From Anderseniella sp963700895 (GTDB lineage: Bacteria; Pseudomonadota; Alphaproteobacteria; Rhizobiales; Aestuariivirgaceae), in NCBI GenBank assembly GCA_963700895.1, contig CAVOZI010000016.1, forward strand, positions 62,001 to 126,000: DNA of 64,000 nt, given 5' to 3'. The notes under the pieces are model-generated. The model had not been told where the DNA came from. It saw only the letters and a list, made by a program, of their open reading frames with translations, and made no database searches. The position numbers were made by a program, and so were the translations under genes. Shown one piece after another: positions 17,494 through 25,994 of this stretch. How positions within the stretch are numbered: position 1 is the stretch's first letter; every line of letters starts with the position of its first letter.

Positions 17494-17520
17494 TGGGGGA
17501 TGCCATTGATCCTTCCCCCA
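17494..17520 (+). terminator. hairpin after trxC
   Basis: TGGGGGA (17494-17500) pairs with TCCCCCA (17514-17520) across a 13-base loop, 34 bases after the trxC stop. No T run follows. Confidence 0.45.
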
Positions 17521-17646
17521 CTCCGAGCGGGTGCAGTTTCGCCCCGCGCATTATTGATTGATTGACGCGCTGCGCCGACGCAGTAGGTTGAGCTGCATGG
17601 TTTCAGCCGCTGCAGGTGCAATCGTGATGAGAAGGCCGGTTCCCAG

Positions 17647-18762
17647 ATGACCACCTCTCCCCAACACCGCCAGACAGGTCGGCTGACAGTGAGACAAATC
17701 ACAACCCGCGCCTTTCGGGTGCCATTGAAGTTCGCTTTGGGAACCAGCGTACGAACCCTGAAGGTCGTACCACTGGTGCTGGTCGATGTGCAGACCGAAG
17801 AAGGGCCGGTCGGCCGATCGTATGTATTCGGCTATACTGATGGGGGTGCACGGGCAATCGCAGCCTGCATTGCAGAGGCTGAGGAGGTCGTGCGCGCCCA
17901 GTGCTCCACGCCGCATGGCCTTGGCGATCTTTTGACCACCCGCTTCAAGCTGTTCGGCATAACCGGCGCCGTGCGAATGGCGTTGTCGGCCTTCGACATG
18001 GCCATGTGGGATGCCACAGCCATTGCAGCAGGCTTGCCTCTCGCCACCATGCTGGGCGCAGACAGAACGTTCGTACCAGCCTACGACAGCCGGGGGCTCG
18101 GCCTGATGCCTGCTGATGATCTGGCCAGGCAGACAGAACAGTTGCTCGAACTGGGGCTGGGCGCGCTCAAACTTCGACTTGGTTATCCGACCATGGCCGA
18201 GGATCTGGCCGCCTTGAAAACAGTCCGGAAACATGCGCCCGAAGATGTCTCCATCATGGTCGACTACAACCAGGCGCTCACAACAGCCGAGGCGATCCGC
18301 CGGGGCAAGGCCCTGCAGCAGGAGGGTATACTCTGGCTGGAAGAACCGGTCCGGCACGATGACTATCGTGGCAATGCAAGCATCGCCCGCAATCTCGATG
18401 TACCAGTCCAGATCGGTGAAAACTTCAACGGGCCCGAGGCAATGGCGGATGCCATCGCTTTCGAAGCCTGTGACTATGTCATGCCGGACATCGCAAGGAT
18501 TGGCGGCATAAGCGGCTGGATGCAGGCAGCAGGCATTGCGGCAGGTCATGGCATCGAGATGTCTTCCCACCTGATGCCGGAACTGAGCATCCACGCCCTT
18601 TGCGCCTCACCGACAGCGCACTGGATCGAATACGTGGACTGGGCGGATCCGATCCTCGAGCAACCTGTCTACATCGAGAATGGCGGGATCCGAGTGTCGG
18701 AGCAGCCCGGGTTTGGCATCTCGTGGAGCGAGGAAAAGCTTCGGCACTTGGAGATGATCTGA
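17647..18762 (+). CDS. mandelate racemase / muconate lactonizing enzyme family protein
   Basis: A 371-residue enolase-superfamily enzyme with the cap domain (about 1-135) and the beta-barrel carrying the catalytic residues. The closest remembered pattern is mandelate racemase itself: VDYNQALT, WLEEPV and IGEN for the Mg2+ ligands, Asp281 and His308 (MSSHL) as the dyad, and PTAHWIE near the end. The other catalytic lysine position, K-x-K in mandelate racemase, reads Lys175-Leu-Arg177 here, so the second base is Arg. Spacing from 177 to 308 equals that between Lys166 and His297 of mandelate racemase. It probably enolises a 2-hydroxy acid or a related carboxylate, but the substrate is unknown. 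It opens the catabolic island. Confidence 0.85.
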   Translation: MTTSPQHRQTGRLTVRQITTRAFRVPLKFALGTSVRTLKVVPLVLVDVQTEEGPVGRSYVFGYTDGGARAIAACIAEAEEVVRAQCSTPHGLGDLLTTRFKLFGITGAVRMALSAFDMAMWDATAIAAGLPLATMLGADRTFVPAYDSRGLGLMPADDLARQTEQLLELGLGALKLRLGYPTMAEDLAALKTVRKHAPEDVSIMVDYNQALTTAEAIRRGKALQQEGILWLEEPVRHDDYRGNASIARNLDVPVQIGENFNGPEAMADAIAFEACDYVMPDIARIGGISGWMQAAGIAAGHGIEMSSHLMPELSIHALCASPTAHWIEYVDWADPILEQPVYIENGGIRVSEQPGFGISWSEEKLRHLEMI

Positions 18763-18866
18763 GCTGACGCTGGGAATCCTTGCGGTCGCCGGAGCGGTCG
18801 CAATTGGCTTTTTTGGACTTACCTCCGAACATCCTCAGGTCCTGATCGGCAAACCCGCTCCCAAGC

Positions 18867-20096
18867 CTAGACCATTGCCACGCAATCGATCTCGATCAGC
18901 ATATCCCGGTAGGCAAGGTAGGGGAACGGAATGCCTGTAGAGACCGGCCCTGGAGGCTTGTAGTAACCGGCCCGAACGCTTGCATTTGCCAGCAGGTCCT
19001 GCTGCCCCTTGCTGCCGGCATAGAACGTGTTGATCTTCACGACGTGCTCGAAGGCAAGTCCGAATTCGGCCAGTACATAACTGATGTTGTCCATCGCGAT
19101 CCGCGTTTGAGCCTCGATCTCGCCGGGATGAATGACGCCACCTTTGGTATCCAGTGACACCTGTCCGCCGATGAACACCAGATCCCCGACCTTCAAACCA
19201 TGCCGATATGGCAGATGCACCGGCCAGTCCCAGTGCCCCGTTGGCCAGACAGCCTGACGCGGCAGGCGCGACCCATCCACCTCACGCATGGCGATCACAT
19301 CCTTGCGGAGCTTCAGGCCTTCGCGATGGAGGCGTGGCAAGGAGATGCCTGTCGCAGCCGGTCCCGGTTCCCGGTAGTGACTGGCCCTGGACAGCGCCGC
19401 CACCTTCCAGTCCTCCTGTTCTCCCGGTTCGACATTGAAGACGTTGGCCTTGACGGCGTCGTTGAGATCGGCGCCCAAGCCCTCGAGCAGTCTCCTGAGC
19501 TTGCCAATGACGATATCGCCCTGGCGCAGCAGGCTGCCCTGCTCGGCAATGCTGCCATCCGGAGTCTCGGCTGTCTGGGCGCTGGTAAAAATCATCCGTC
19601 CGCAGCGCACCGCCTGGCTGAACGGCCGTGGCATAACCGCTCCGTCGGGTATCCAGGATGCCGTCCGTGGCAGACGCTCGCCATTCTGGCCCCGCATCGC
19701 GATACCTTCGACCTCGATACTCAGACCGTCGAAGCAGTTGGTCTCGATAGGCACCAGCGTCACCGCTGGTCCCGGGCCTTGAATATCCCCCAGCCGGGCA
19801 GCCATCCGCTGCAGGATGAGCGCCTCATTGTCCTCGTTGGTCAGGACATAGAACGCCGTAAGCTTCACCAGATCAGCGGCATCTGCCCCGAAGCCTTCCA
19901 GCACCTTGAGGACCCCGTCCATGGCGATATCAGTTTGCGCGGCGAGATCGTTCGGGCAGGTGACTTCGGCGTTACCGGAAATGTCTGCCTGTCCGCCAAT
20001 GAAGATCCGGTCCCCACATGAAAGACCATGGCTGTGGTTGAGCTTGATCCCGATGGAAAGGTGATCATCAGGGTGAAAGCGGCGTCGTGGAAGCAT
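18867..20096 (-). CDS. triple RidA (YjgF) domain protein
   Basis: A 409-residue protein made of three consecutive RidA-fold domains (about 1-130, 135-270 and 275-409). Each carries the marks FIGGQ or FTSAQ, a TDIAMD or TRIAMD-like helix, and PGP followed by a strand near its end. RidA proteins usually are about 130 residues and trimerise, so this chain could form the trimer by itself. In all three domains the catalytic Arg of imine-hydrolysing RidA (P-A-R-S region) is replaced, so deaminase activity is doubtful. ATG 20096 is chosen because the frame upstream overlaps the preceding DUF4863 gene and is not RidA-like. It follows DUF4863 by 32 bases in the same orientation. Confidence 0.85.
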   Translation of the reverse strand: MLPRRRFHPDDHLSIGIKLNHSHGLSCGDRIFIGGQADISGNAEVTCPNDLAAQTDIAMDGVLKVLEGFGADAADLVKLTAFYVLTNEDNEALILQRMAARLGDIQGPGPAVTLVPIETNCFDGLSIEVEGIAMRGQNGERLPRTASWIPDGAVMPRPFSQAVRCGRMIFTSAQTAETPDGSIAEQGSLLRQGDIVIGKLRRLLEGLGADLNDAVKANVFNVEPGEQEDWKVAALSRASHYREPGPAATGISLPRLHREGLKLRKDVIAMREVDGSRLPRQAVWPTGHWDWPVHLPYRHGLKVGDLVFIGGQVSLDTKGGVIHPGEIEAQTRIAMDNISYVLAEFGLAFEHVVKINTFYAGSKGQQDLLANASVRAGYYKPPGPVSTGIPFPYLAYRDMLIEIDCVAMV

Positions 20097-20128
20097 ATTT
20101 CGTACTCTGTGTTGCCGGAATCCAATTG

Positions 20129-20602
20129 CTAGCCAGTAAACTCGATCTTGCCACCTGGCAGCAGATAGAGAACCAGGGCTCGACCATCTGTAACCGTCGG
20201 ATGATGCGCACTGCCCGGTTGGTTGACACACCATCCAGCGCCATGCCCATCGAACTTTGCGTCCTTCGTTACCGGCATGACCATGCAAACTTCACCCGTC
20301 GGATGCCGATGATGCGGACCTACGATGTCGGTCAAGTCTACAACATCCACACTGAGATTGCGGGTGTCATCTGACGGCTCGATGATGCGCCCGAACCGGC
20401 GCCCTTCGCCACCCTGCGTACACATCCATCCCGCCTTAATCGCATCATGGCAGGTACGTTCGATAGTGCGGAATGTTTCACTGTCCACGGGAAAGGTGGC
20501 GTTCAACTTGCCCTCCAGTTCACCAGTCACTCCAGTCTCTGAAATGACATCCATGACAGGCTTCATGAGGGACCTGAATTCTTCGATCTGAGGTTCCGAC
20601 AT
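20129..20602 (-). CDS. DUF4863 family protein (4-hydroxylaminobenzoate lyase-like)
   Basis: A 157-residue protein from ATG 20602, preceded by GGAGGATACACGGCA. The C-terminal half is cupin-like (DIVGPHHRHPTGEVCMVMPV with two or three His and a Glu, later HGAGWCV, HHPTVTDGRALVLYLLPGG). This is the DUF4863 family, which, as I recall, includes PnbB, the 4-hydroxylaminobenzoate lyase of nitrobenzoate degradation. The His cluster suggests a metal site. It is the first gene of a two-gene unit with the triple RidA protein, a pairing that could link release of ammonia or an imine to downstream handling. The true substrate is unknown. Confidence 0.75.
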   Translation of the reverse strand: MSEPQIEEFRSLMKPVMDVISETGVTGELEGKLNATFPVDSETFRTIERTCHDAIKAGWMCTQGGEGRRFGRIIEPSDDTRNLSVDVVDLTDIVGPHHRHPTGEVCMVMPVTKDAKFDGHGAGWCVNQPGSAHHPTVTDGRALVLYLLPGGKIEFTG

Positions 20603-20815
20603 TGCCGTGTATCCTCCCATCACGCTTTTGCTTGGACATTCAGTCTAGCCGGCAGATGCAATCCTTTGAAGTCAGAGGACGCAAGACAACCCCATGGATC
20701 GGTCGCAGGGCATGCTCTAATCTTTAGTCTGGCGAACCAGTTGGAGGCAGGTCGTGCTCCCTGAACCAGGATCAGGAATCGATTGTGCGGAACCGAACTT
20801 GAGATTGGATCTAAT

Positions 20816-22078
20816 GTGAGAACAGACCAGTCCGGACAGCTCAATCAGTGGATCGATGAAGAACGCGATCAGATGATCGATTTCCTGCAGGAGTTGTTGC
20901 AGGCAAGATCCCCCAACCCGCCGGGCGATACCCGCGATGCCGCAGCCGTTGTTACCAGACTGCTTGACCGGCTCAAGCTGCCCTACCGCATAGTGTCGCC
21001 TAATGCGGTAATGCCCAACATCATCAGCAGTTGCGAAGGTGGCAAGGCGGGCAAGCATCTGGTTCTCAACGGTCACATAGACGTTTTTCCGGTTGATGAG
21101 ACCGACAGCCGATGGACTGCGGATCCGTGGAGCGGCGACATTCGAGACGGAAAGATCTACGCTCGCGGCGCCTGTGACATGAAGCCCGGCACCACGGCTT
21201 CGATCTTCACCTACGCACTTCTCAATCGAATTCGTGATTACTGGGGAGGAAAACTCACGCTGACCTGTGTTTCTGACGAGGAGACGTTCGGTCCCTGGGG
21301 TGCTCGTTACCTCATGGATCACGAGCCTGAAGTGCTGGGCGACTGCCTTCTGAACGGCGAACCGAGTTCACCGTTGACAATCCGCTTCGGCGAGAAAGGG
21401 CCGTTGTGGTTGGCAGTCACCATCCAGACACGCGGGGCACACGGCGCATATGTCCATTCGACAGAGAGTGCCACCAAGATTGCCGCCCGGCTGGCGCTGG
21501 CGCTTGAATCCGTATGCGACATGGATTTTCCGCTGCCGGACAATCTGGGCCGGGCTATCGAAGCCTCCCGTGAAGCTGTCGACAAGGCAATGGGCGCCGG
21601 CGCCTACGACTCTGTCAGCCGTGTCACACTAAATGTCGGTCGGATTGATGGTGGTCTGAAGGTCAACATGATCCCGGGGCACTGCCGCATGGAGATTGAT
21701 TTCCGTGTCCCCGTTGGTGCCACCAGAGAGATGATCATGGAGCGGGTAAACGAGGTAATGGCGGACTTTCCGGAAGCGACACTGGAAGAAATCGGGCACG
21801 CTCCACCCGCCTACTCAGACCCCTACGGCGAAATGGTGACCATTCTGCAAGACACTGTCGAAGAACTTCGCGGTTTCCGACCGACACCAATTATCAGCCT
21901 TGGCGGAACGGATGCCCGGCTATGGCGATATCGCAACATTCCTGCATATGTATACGGCCCCGACCCACACAGCATGGGCAGCTATGACGAGCACGTGGAC
22001 CTGGAGGACTTCATCCACATTGTGCGAACCCATACCCTCGCTGCCTACCGCTACCTGAGGAAGAACACGCAAGACTGA
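20816..22078 (+). CDS. M20 family metallohydrolase (ArgE/DapE-like)
   Basis: About 420 residues from GTG 20816; a TTG at 20783 would add 11. It has the two-zinc M20 signatures in order: NGHIDVFPV, GACDMKPG, DEETFGPWG (catalytic Glu-Glu), NGEPSS, and a late H residue in PDPHSMGSYDEH. The dimerisation insert lies between about 190 and 300. Family members cleave N-acyl or peptide-type amide bonds (acetylornithine, succinyl-diaminopimelate, N-carbamoyl or N-formyl compounds). It is divergent from the DUF4863-RidA pair with about 210 bases between. A role cleaving an amide intermediate of the island's pathway is inference. Confidence 0.88.
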   Translation: MRTDQSGQLNQWIDEERDQMIDFLQELLQARSPNPPGDTRDAAAVVTRLLDRLKLPYRIVSPNAVMPNIISSCEGGKAGKHLVLNGHIDVFPVDETDSRWTADPWSGDIRDGKIYARGACDMKPGTTASIFTYALLNRIRDYWGGKLTLTCVSDEETFGPWGARYLMDHEPEVLGDCLLNGEPSSPLTIRFGEKGPLWLAVTIQTRGAHGAYVHSTESATKIAARLALALESVCDMDFPLPDNLGRAIEASREAVDKAMGAGAYDSVSRVTLNVGRIDGGLKVNMIPGHCRMEIDFRVPVGATREMIMERVNEVMADFPEATLEEIGHAPPAYSDPYGEMVTILQDTVEELRGFRPTPIISLGGTDARLWRYRNIPAYVYGPDPHSMGSYDEHVDLEDFIHIVRTHTLAAYRYLRKNTQD

Positions 22079-22193
22079 CGGCTGCACTGCAGTTGATCGG
22101 AACAAAAGCACCGAGACCAGGCGAGATGGAACTGGAAATCGATAAGAGGGAAAAGAGCCTGTCTGCTCCCCACGATACATCGTTAGCAGTAAA

Positions 22194-22613
22194 TCAGATA
22201 GGCCGGCTTGGTACCCAGGCATAGCCGTTGTCACAGAGGATATAGGCCTCCCGCAGTCCGTGCGGCTTGGCAGTTGGCTCTTGCAGGATCGTGGCACCAG
22301 CCGATTTCGCTTGGGCTGCAGCTGCATCCGGATCGGTATCATAGAGCCTGATTTCGATCCCGGCTCCACGCGGTGGGGTCTCAGGCAGCAAGCCAAGGAG
22401 CGGGTTGGAGTGATAAGTGCCGTCGGCATGGATCTGGAACACCTGGTTTCCATAGGTCACGATGGCGAAGTCCTTGCTCACCTGATGACAGGACATACCG
22501 AACACTGAGGTCAGAAAGGCGCATTGGCGCGGAACATCCCTAACCAGCAGATTCAGCCCTATGCCTTTCAGTGATTGCCCGAAGGCCTCTGCCTCAATTG
22601 TCTCGTAATCCAT
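22194..22613 (-). CDS. VOC (glyoxalase/bleomycin resistance-fold) family protein
   Basis: A 139-residue protein with one vicinal-oxygen-chelate domain: GIGLNLLVRDV at the start of the first module, a FAIVTYGNQVFQIH strand, then GAGIEIRLYD, a helix (DPDAAAAQAKSAGATIL) and a final AYILCDNGYAWVP strand. Residues that could bind a metal are His63-like and Glu, but the site is not clear. VOC proteins are isomerases, dioxygenases or binding proteins. It lies convergent to the M20 gene, and on the same strand as the amine-dehydrogenase operon, nearly 600 bases downstream of it. Confidence 0.8.
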   Translation of the reverse strand: MDYETIEAEAFGQSLKGIGLNLLVRDVPRQCAFLTSVFGMSCHQVSKDFAIVTYGNQVFQIHADGTYHSNPLLGLLPETPPRGAGIEIRLYDTDPDAAAAQAKSAGATILQEPTAKPHGLREAYILCDNGYAWVPSRPI

Positions 22614-22752
22614 GACAACCGTAGTTTGGCGGAGTCTGCTTTCTGTGGCAACGAGCCGCTCAAACTAGGAAGACTCTTCAACAGACGCTAAGTGGAGCGC
22701 TCCACCCCATCCTCGTGGGAGAAGCGGGTCACCAAAACCTGGGAGCAGTTAC

Positions 22753-22992
22753 CTACTGTTGAACTGGATCAGAAGGTTCTACAGACATGCCCTTCAGTCG
22801 TTCCATTGCTCGCCGATTGCTCTGCAGTTTGCTGTGTCGGGCATCGCAACTCGTACATGACGGACTTTCGCCTGCAATTCGGTCATGCACAACATTTGAG
22901 CCCGAGCGGGCAACAAATACCAACAAAGTCATGACGCCCAATCCCGTTAAAAGGAGAGTCACAGGAAGCCAATTGTGTATGAAGCGGTTCAT
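22753..22992 (-). CDS. possible small membrane protein (low confidence)
   Basis: A 79-residue frame whose first 30 residues form one strongly hydrophobic segment (WLPVTLLLTGLGVMTLLVFV), followed by a polar tail with a C-x2-C pair. It has no convincing ribosome site (AGGCAGG lies about 15 bases upstream). It sits in the 588-base gap 22614-23201 between the VOC and amine-dehydrogenase genes, where I see no other gene. Overlapping forward-strand frames look less protein-like. Confidence 0.35.
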   Translation of the reverse strand: MNRFIHNWLPVTLLLTGLGVMTLLVFVARSGSNVVHDRIAGESPSCTSCDARHSKLQSNRRAMERLKGMSVEPSDPVQQ

Positions 22993-23201
22993 TCAGTTTG
23001 CGTATCGCCTGCCTGCTTTCAAATCATTCCGTGTAGACATTGAACGGCGTCATACCTAACTCGTCACCACATGGCCTCGTCTTGAAAGTTTGTCGCAATT
23101 TCGTTGTCATCGACAAACTTGACCGATTGCAGATTTCCTGAAGACAGAACTTGCTTATCATAATCAGGATCTCGAAACATGGTCAGGTCCTTCGCCAAAC
23201 A

Positions 23202-25322
23202 TCATTCATCAGCGAGCTGAACCAGCTCTCGCCGGAATGGAACGCCATCGGCAAGTGGCTCACCTAATTCGCGGGCATACCGGTGACCGGAATAGACAGC
23301 GGCCGCGATTGTTCCGGCCCCCAGACAATCCCCAATGCGCGAAATGGTTTTTGGCCTATGCTGTTTGTCCCTTAGAAACAAGGCGAGGTCTTGATGGAGC
23401 TCGTCCCGAGGTTCCCGCATGGTGACCATGACCAATGCACTGGCTTCAAGTTCACGGGCCTTCTCGGTAAAGACGCACGATGAGGTAACCTTGCCTGGGG
23501 CAACTTCGACCACGTTGTGAAGGGCGACAACCTGAACACCTTTTGTGAGTAGCTGCTTCTGGATCCGATGCTGTTCAAGCGTATTGTGGGTCCAGTGGGA
23601 GACATCCGCGGCGGGCGTTACCAACGTTACCGCGTAGCCTTCATCCCGCAACAGCTCTGCGATGAGACCCCCCATATAGTAGTGATCACCATCAAAGATC
23701 ACGACCGGACCTGCCGGCCTCTTCCCTTCCATTATGTCGTCAGGCGTGAAGATGGATGCTCCAGCTGTTGTCGGAATGGGCCTGTGGTTAGCACGGCCGA
23801 TGCCGGATCTGCTCCAGCGTGCTCCAGTTGCAATAGCAACATGGTTTGCCCCGAACTCCGCAATCTGCTCCGCCGTCAAGCAGCTGTCGAGAAAGACCTC
23901 GACATTGCCCATCTGGCTTATCTGATAGTCACGATAATCTCTGACGCTGCGCCATTCCGACAGACCAGGCAATCGACTTTCGACGGTGACTCGTCCCCCG
24001 ACTTCCGTTGACGCTTCGGCAACGGTGACATTATAGCCACGCTGACCGAGCGCCCGAGCTGCTTCCAGACCTGCAGGGCCTGCCCCCACGATAAGCACAA
24101 ACTCATCAGCAGTCTTTGGAGATATCTTCTCAGGGTGCCATCCCCGGCGCCATTCCTCGCCCATTGTGGGGTTTTGCGTACATCGCATCGGTGTAGCGAG
24201 GAAATCACCAGAGACACAGATATTGCAGCCGATGCATTCCCGAATATCCTCAGGCCGACCTTCCTCAATCTTCTTCGGCAGGAAAGGGTCGGCAATGGAG
24301 GGACGTGCGGCACCAATGAAATCAACAAGGCCATTCTTCACAAGTGAAACCATTGTGTCAGGCGACGTATAACGACCGACGGTTACAACGGGCTTGTTGG
24401 TGACTGACTTTACGAAAGCGGTATAGCTTTCCTGAAAGCCTTGCGCAGCAAACCGCGAGGTCATGCTGTCATTGCTCCACTCGCTAACATTTACATCCCA
24501 CAAGTCGGGAATTTCGGCCAGCATCTCGACGACCTCTCTCCCCTCCCCATCGGAAACAAGCCCATCCGACCCGGCTAGCTCGTCAACTGCAAACCGCACC
24601 GCTACGGCACAGGTGTCACCAACCGCATCCTTGGTTTCTTCGAGCACTTCGCGGAACAGCCGAATCCGGTTCTCGAGTGAGCCCCCATACTCGTCGATAC
24701 GATCATTGCGACGCCGTGAGAGGAAGTGCGACAGAACACTGAGATCGTGACCGGCATAGACATAGATAATGTCGAACCCGGCTTTCCTGCTGCGCTGCGC
24801 CCCTTCCACAAACCACCGCCGCAAATTGCGGATGTCACTTTTGTCCATGACGCGCGTCTGAACAGGATCATGATAATCAACAGGGCGGGCCGAAGGTCCC
24901 ATCGGGATTTCACGACTGTATCGGTTGGCTGCGGTTGCCCCGGGGAAACCTGGCTCGATCCCGGCCAGACTGCCATGCTCATGGATCTTGTCGGTCATCT
25001 TCCGAAACATGGGAATATCTGAGTCATCCCACAGACGACCTTCAATCACCGGGCTGTATTCGGCAGAGTAGTGGATTTCGACTTCTTCGGTGCAGACGAC
25101 GCCCCACCCGCCTTCTGCTTTGATGCCGCGCATTTCAGCCATCGAGGAGGGGTAGGCTCTGCCCATCCCATTGCAATGAGGAACCTGGTAGAACCTGTTT
25201 GGCGCCACAACAGGGCCGATCCTTACCGGCTCAAACAGGATATCAAACCTGGGATCTCGTTTGTGTTGTGCGAGCTCGGCAGAGTTTGAATTAGCATTTG
25301 TTTGAACTGGTGAGTTTTCCAT
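23202..25322 (-). CDS. trimethylamine/dimethylamine dehydrogenase-like flavoprotein
   Basis: A 706-residue protein from ATG 25322, preceded by AGAGAGGTCGAA. It matches trimethylamine dehydrogenase from end to end as I remember it. The old-yellow-enzyme barrel begins DILFEPVRIGP. Cys50 in QVPHC is the residue that carries the covalent 6-S-cysteinyl FMN in that family. The 4Fe-4S cysteines are C-x2-C-x2-C-x11-C (near residues 365-385). RRGWHPEK and an ADP-binding VLIVGAGPAGLEAARAL domain follow. It should oxidatively demethylate a secondary or tertiary methylamine to formaldehyde and the lower amine, passing electrons to an ETF. Substrate choice between tri-, dimethylamine and larger N-methyl compounds such as dimethylglycine cannot be read. 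It is the last gene of the ABC transporter-regulator operon. Confidence 0.85.
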   Translation of the reverse strand: MENSPVQTNANSNSAELAQHKRDPRFDILFEPVRIGPVVAPNRFYQVPHCNGMGRAYPSSMAEMRGIKAEGGWGVVCTEEVEIHYSAEYSPVIEGRLWDDSDIPMFRKMTDKIHEHGSLAGIEPGFPGATAANRYSREIPMGPSARPVDYHDPVQTRVMDKSDIRNLRRWFVEGAQRSRKAGFDIIYVYAGHDLSVLSHFLSRRRNDRIDEYGGSLENRIRLFREVLEETKDAVGDTCAVAVRFAVDELAGSDGLVSDGEGREVVEMLAEIPDLWDVNVSEWSNDSMTSRFAAQGFQESYTAFVKSVTNKPVVTVGRYTSPDTMVSLVKNGLVDFIGAARPSIADPFLPKKIEEGRPEDIRECIGCNICVSGDFLATPMRCTQNPTMGEEWRRGWHPEKISPKTADEFVLIVGAGPAGLEAARALGQRGYNVTVAEASTEVGGRVTVESRLPGLSEWRSVRDYRDYQISQMGNVEVFLDSCLTAEQIAEFGANHVAIATGARWSRSGIGRANHRPIPTTAGASIFTPDDIMEGKRPAGPVVIFDGDHYYMGGLIAELLRDEGYAVTLVTPAADVSHWTHNTLEQHRIQKQLLTKGVQVVALHNVVEVAPGKVTSSCVFTEKARELEASALVMVTMREPRDELHQDLALFLRDKQHRPKTISRIGDCLGAGTIAAAVYSGHRYARELGEPLADGVPFRRELVQLADE

Positions 25323-25351
25323 TTCGACCTCTCTGGAAGGCATGGCTTGGC

Positions 25352-25984
25352 TTAGTTCGAGAAATGATGAGGAAAAGTCAGGCTGACCATCTGACGGATC
25401 AACGCCCGTGCTCGTTCTGGCGACAACCAGTCCGGATACATCATCATGTTCAACCACAGACCGTCAGCAAAGCACTCCAGCGCCTGGGCGATCTGAGCCG
25501 CATCCAAATCGCGAATATGGTTTTCCCTGATAATCTCGCGGCACAAATCCTCTGTCACGCCAGCCCGCTCAACATCAAACCTGGATACATGCTCACGATA
25601 GATGGCGCGGTAATGTGCTTCGCCAAAGAAGGCAAACCAGACTGCAATTCTTTTCGGGGTGCAGGCTTTTGGATTAAAGTGTGCCTCGATCACACCGATT
25701 AGCTTCTCCGCGGGTGTAAGCGTGTCATCATTGAAGCTTTCCAACCAGCAATTGCGATGTTCCTCGACCAGGAACATCAACGTCTCCCGAAGCAGGTTTT
25801 CCTTGCTGTCGAAGTGAAAACTGACGATCCCCATGGAAAGCCCTGCCAGCCCCGTTACCCGCGCCATGGTTGTGCCAGACAGTCCATTTGTCGCGATTGC
25901 TTCCACGGTGGCCTCAATCAGTTGCTGTCGGCGAACTTCCTTTGGCGCTGTGCGAGGGCGCTTTATGGGAGCTGGAGAGCGCAA
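25352..25984 (-). CDS. TetR/AcrR family regulator (BetI-like)
   Basis: A 210-residue repressor with a TetR helix-turn-helix at about 15-65 (RRQQLIEATVEAIATNGLSG, then VTGLAGLSMGIVSFHF, DSKENLL) and a BetI-like ligand domain (C-terminal WFAFFGEAHYRAIYRE, later MMYPDWLSPE). BetI regulators sense choline; related proteins sense other quaternary or methylated amines. The start codon appears to be TTG at 25984, supported by GAAGG seven bases upstream. It lies 10 bases after the ABC ATPase gene and 29 before the amine dehydrogenase gene, inside the operon it probably represses. Candidate operators are at 30179-30241. Confidence 0.85.
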   Translation of the reverse strand: MRSPAPIKRPRTAPKEVRRQQLIEATVEAIATNGLSGTTMARVTGLAGLSMGIVSFHFDSKENLLRETLMFLVEEHRNCWLESFNDDTLTPAEKLIGVIEAHFNPKACTPKRIAVWFAFFGEAHYRAIYREHVSRFDVERAGVTEDLCREIIRENHIRDLDAAQIAQALECFADGLWLNMMMYPDWLSPERARALIRQMVSLTFPHHFSN

Positions 25985-25994
25985 GCTAGAACCT

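Noticed and set aside
20097..20288. N-terminal extension of the triple RidA protein
   Set aside because: Overlaps the DUF4863 gene and carries no RidA residues.
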